From Baffinella frigidus (Eukaryota; Cryptophyceae; Cryptomonadales; Baffinellaceae), in the NCBI GenBank assembly GCA_026770585.1, contig MU646680.1, positions 333,287 through 345,882 on the forward strand: DNA of 12,596 nt, in the 5' to 3' direction. The notes beneath the pieces are model-generated. The model was given only the letters and a program-made list of their open reading frames with translations, did not search any database and was not told where the DNA came from. Both the position numbers and the translations under genes were made by a program. Of the stretch, positions 12,161 through 12,596 are shown one piece after another (the first letter of the stretch is position 1; each line of letters begins with the position of its first letter).

Positions 12161-12407
12161 GCGATGGAACGGTTGTCGAAAACACCAACGACGAAGGTGT
12201 GAAACAGTTTGTGACAAATGCTCTGCCTCTACAGGGCGACTCCAGACCCCAACCCCCAAATCCTGGGGGCCTGCGAGTTGCGTGACGGCGATGGAAGGGT
12301 TGTAGAGAGCTCCAACGACGCGGGTGTGAAGCAGGGTGTGATGAATGCTCCGCCAGTTTGTGATGAAGCAGTTTGTGATGAATGCTCCGCGCCTCTGCAG
12401 GGAGACT
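12154..12407 (+). repeat. Diverged duplication (CGTGACRGCGATGGAA)
   Basis: 12154-12243 and 12281-12407 share CGTGACAGCGATGGAACGGT, CCAACGACGAAGGTGTGAA, TTTGTGACAAATGCT and CTACAGGGCGACTCC in order. The second copy has an internal duplication of AGTTTGTGATGAA. Both run into the GGCGACTCC repeat, so the two form one longer unit. Confidence 0.8.
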
Positions 12408-12422
12408 CGCTCATCGAGAGAG

Positions 12423-12473
<51 letters not shown>

Positions 12474-12523
12474 GAGAGAGAGAGCGAAAGGTCCTCCCTA
12501 CAAGTCGCCAGTCCTCGGCAAAG

Positions 12524-12591
<68 letters not shown>

Positions 12592-12596
12592 GCCAA
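12398..12596 (+). repeat. GGCGACTCC repeat copy 4 with two (GA)n expansions
   Basis: CAGGGAGACTCGCTCATC is followed by a (GA)n tract (about 12415-12484) with two GCGAG interruptions. Then GCGAAAGGTCCTCCC, CAAGTCGCCAGTCCTCGGC and a second (GA)n tract (about 12522-12589) ending AGCCGCC. The tracts lie exactly where other copies read CATCCGAGCGAAAG and CTCCAGAGCCGCC. Confidence 0.92.

Noticed and set aside
1-12596. tRNA or rRNA genes
   Set aside because: I looked for the conserved GGTTCRANNCC box with paired arms and for rRNA-like blocks and found none; near matches such as GGTACGAATCC at about 1781 lack a cloverleaf.

Overview
The window looks like nuclear, non-coding eukaryotic DNA. Degenerate arrays of the TTTAGGG/CCCTAAA heptamer recur from end to end. 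That heptamer is the telomere type of land plants, many green algae, dinoflagellates and some other protists. There are also microsatellites, minisatellites and a very dense set of short inverted-repeat elements. I found no recognisable protein domain, tRNA, rRNA, operon or prokaryotic signal. A green alga or another TTTAGGG-type protist is my best guess, not a demonstrated assignment. The open reading frames present are short. Many are plainly translations of repeats: poly-Lys from (TTC)n, Tyr-Ile from (TA)n, and Gly-Phe-Arg-Val runs from telomere-like tracts.

Layout. 1-1320: irregular tandem array of a ~117-bp unit, split by a MITE-like element (264-510). 1349-1477: a second element of that family. 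1480-2260: GTTGAC hairpins, direct repeats and a three-arm palindrome. 2255-2830: degenerate TTTAGGG tract followed by a degenerate C-strand tract (head-to-head order), then a third element of the first family (2839-2999). 3134-3327: an element with CCACCA ends. 3381-3802: a tandem duplication, one copy of which carries a 128-bp insertion. 3864-3962: a foldback. 4200-5060: GC-rich, least repetitive stretch; the only place where exons might hide. 5361-6582: five kinds of inverted-repeat element in a row. 6960-7350: TTGACTTTCGGCG array. 7385-9650: variant-telomeric heptamers mixed with a dispersed GC-rich repeat and more palindromic elements. 9830-11300: a further repeat family, pyrimidine and (TA)n tracts, G-rich hairpins and a 110-bp palindrome. 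11401-12596: a 20-bp minisatellite, a 32-bp array, a diverged duplication and (GA)n tracts.

The most notable content is the palindromic elements. Several can be bounded to the base, because target-site duplications are visible and in three cases an unoccupied copy of the target lies elsewhere in the window. In at least three families the copies differ in sequence along the arms while keeping the two arms complementary. This suggests that the fold, rather than the sequence, is maintained, or that the arms are homogenised against each other. A short core (AAATTACTACACA) is shared by elements with different ends and also forms the 32-bp tandem array at 11993-12118.
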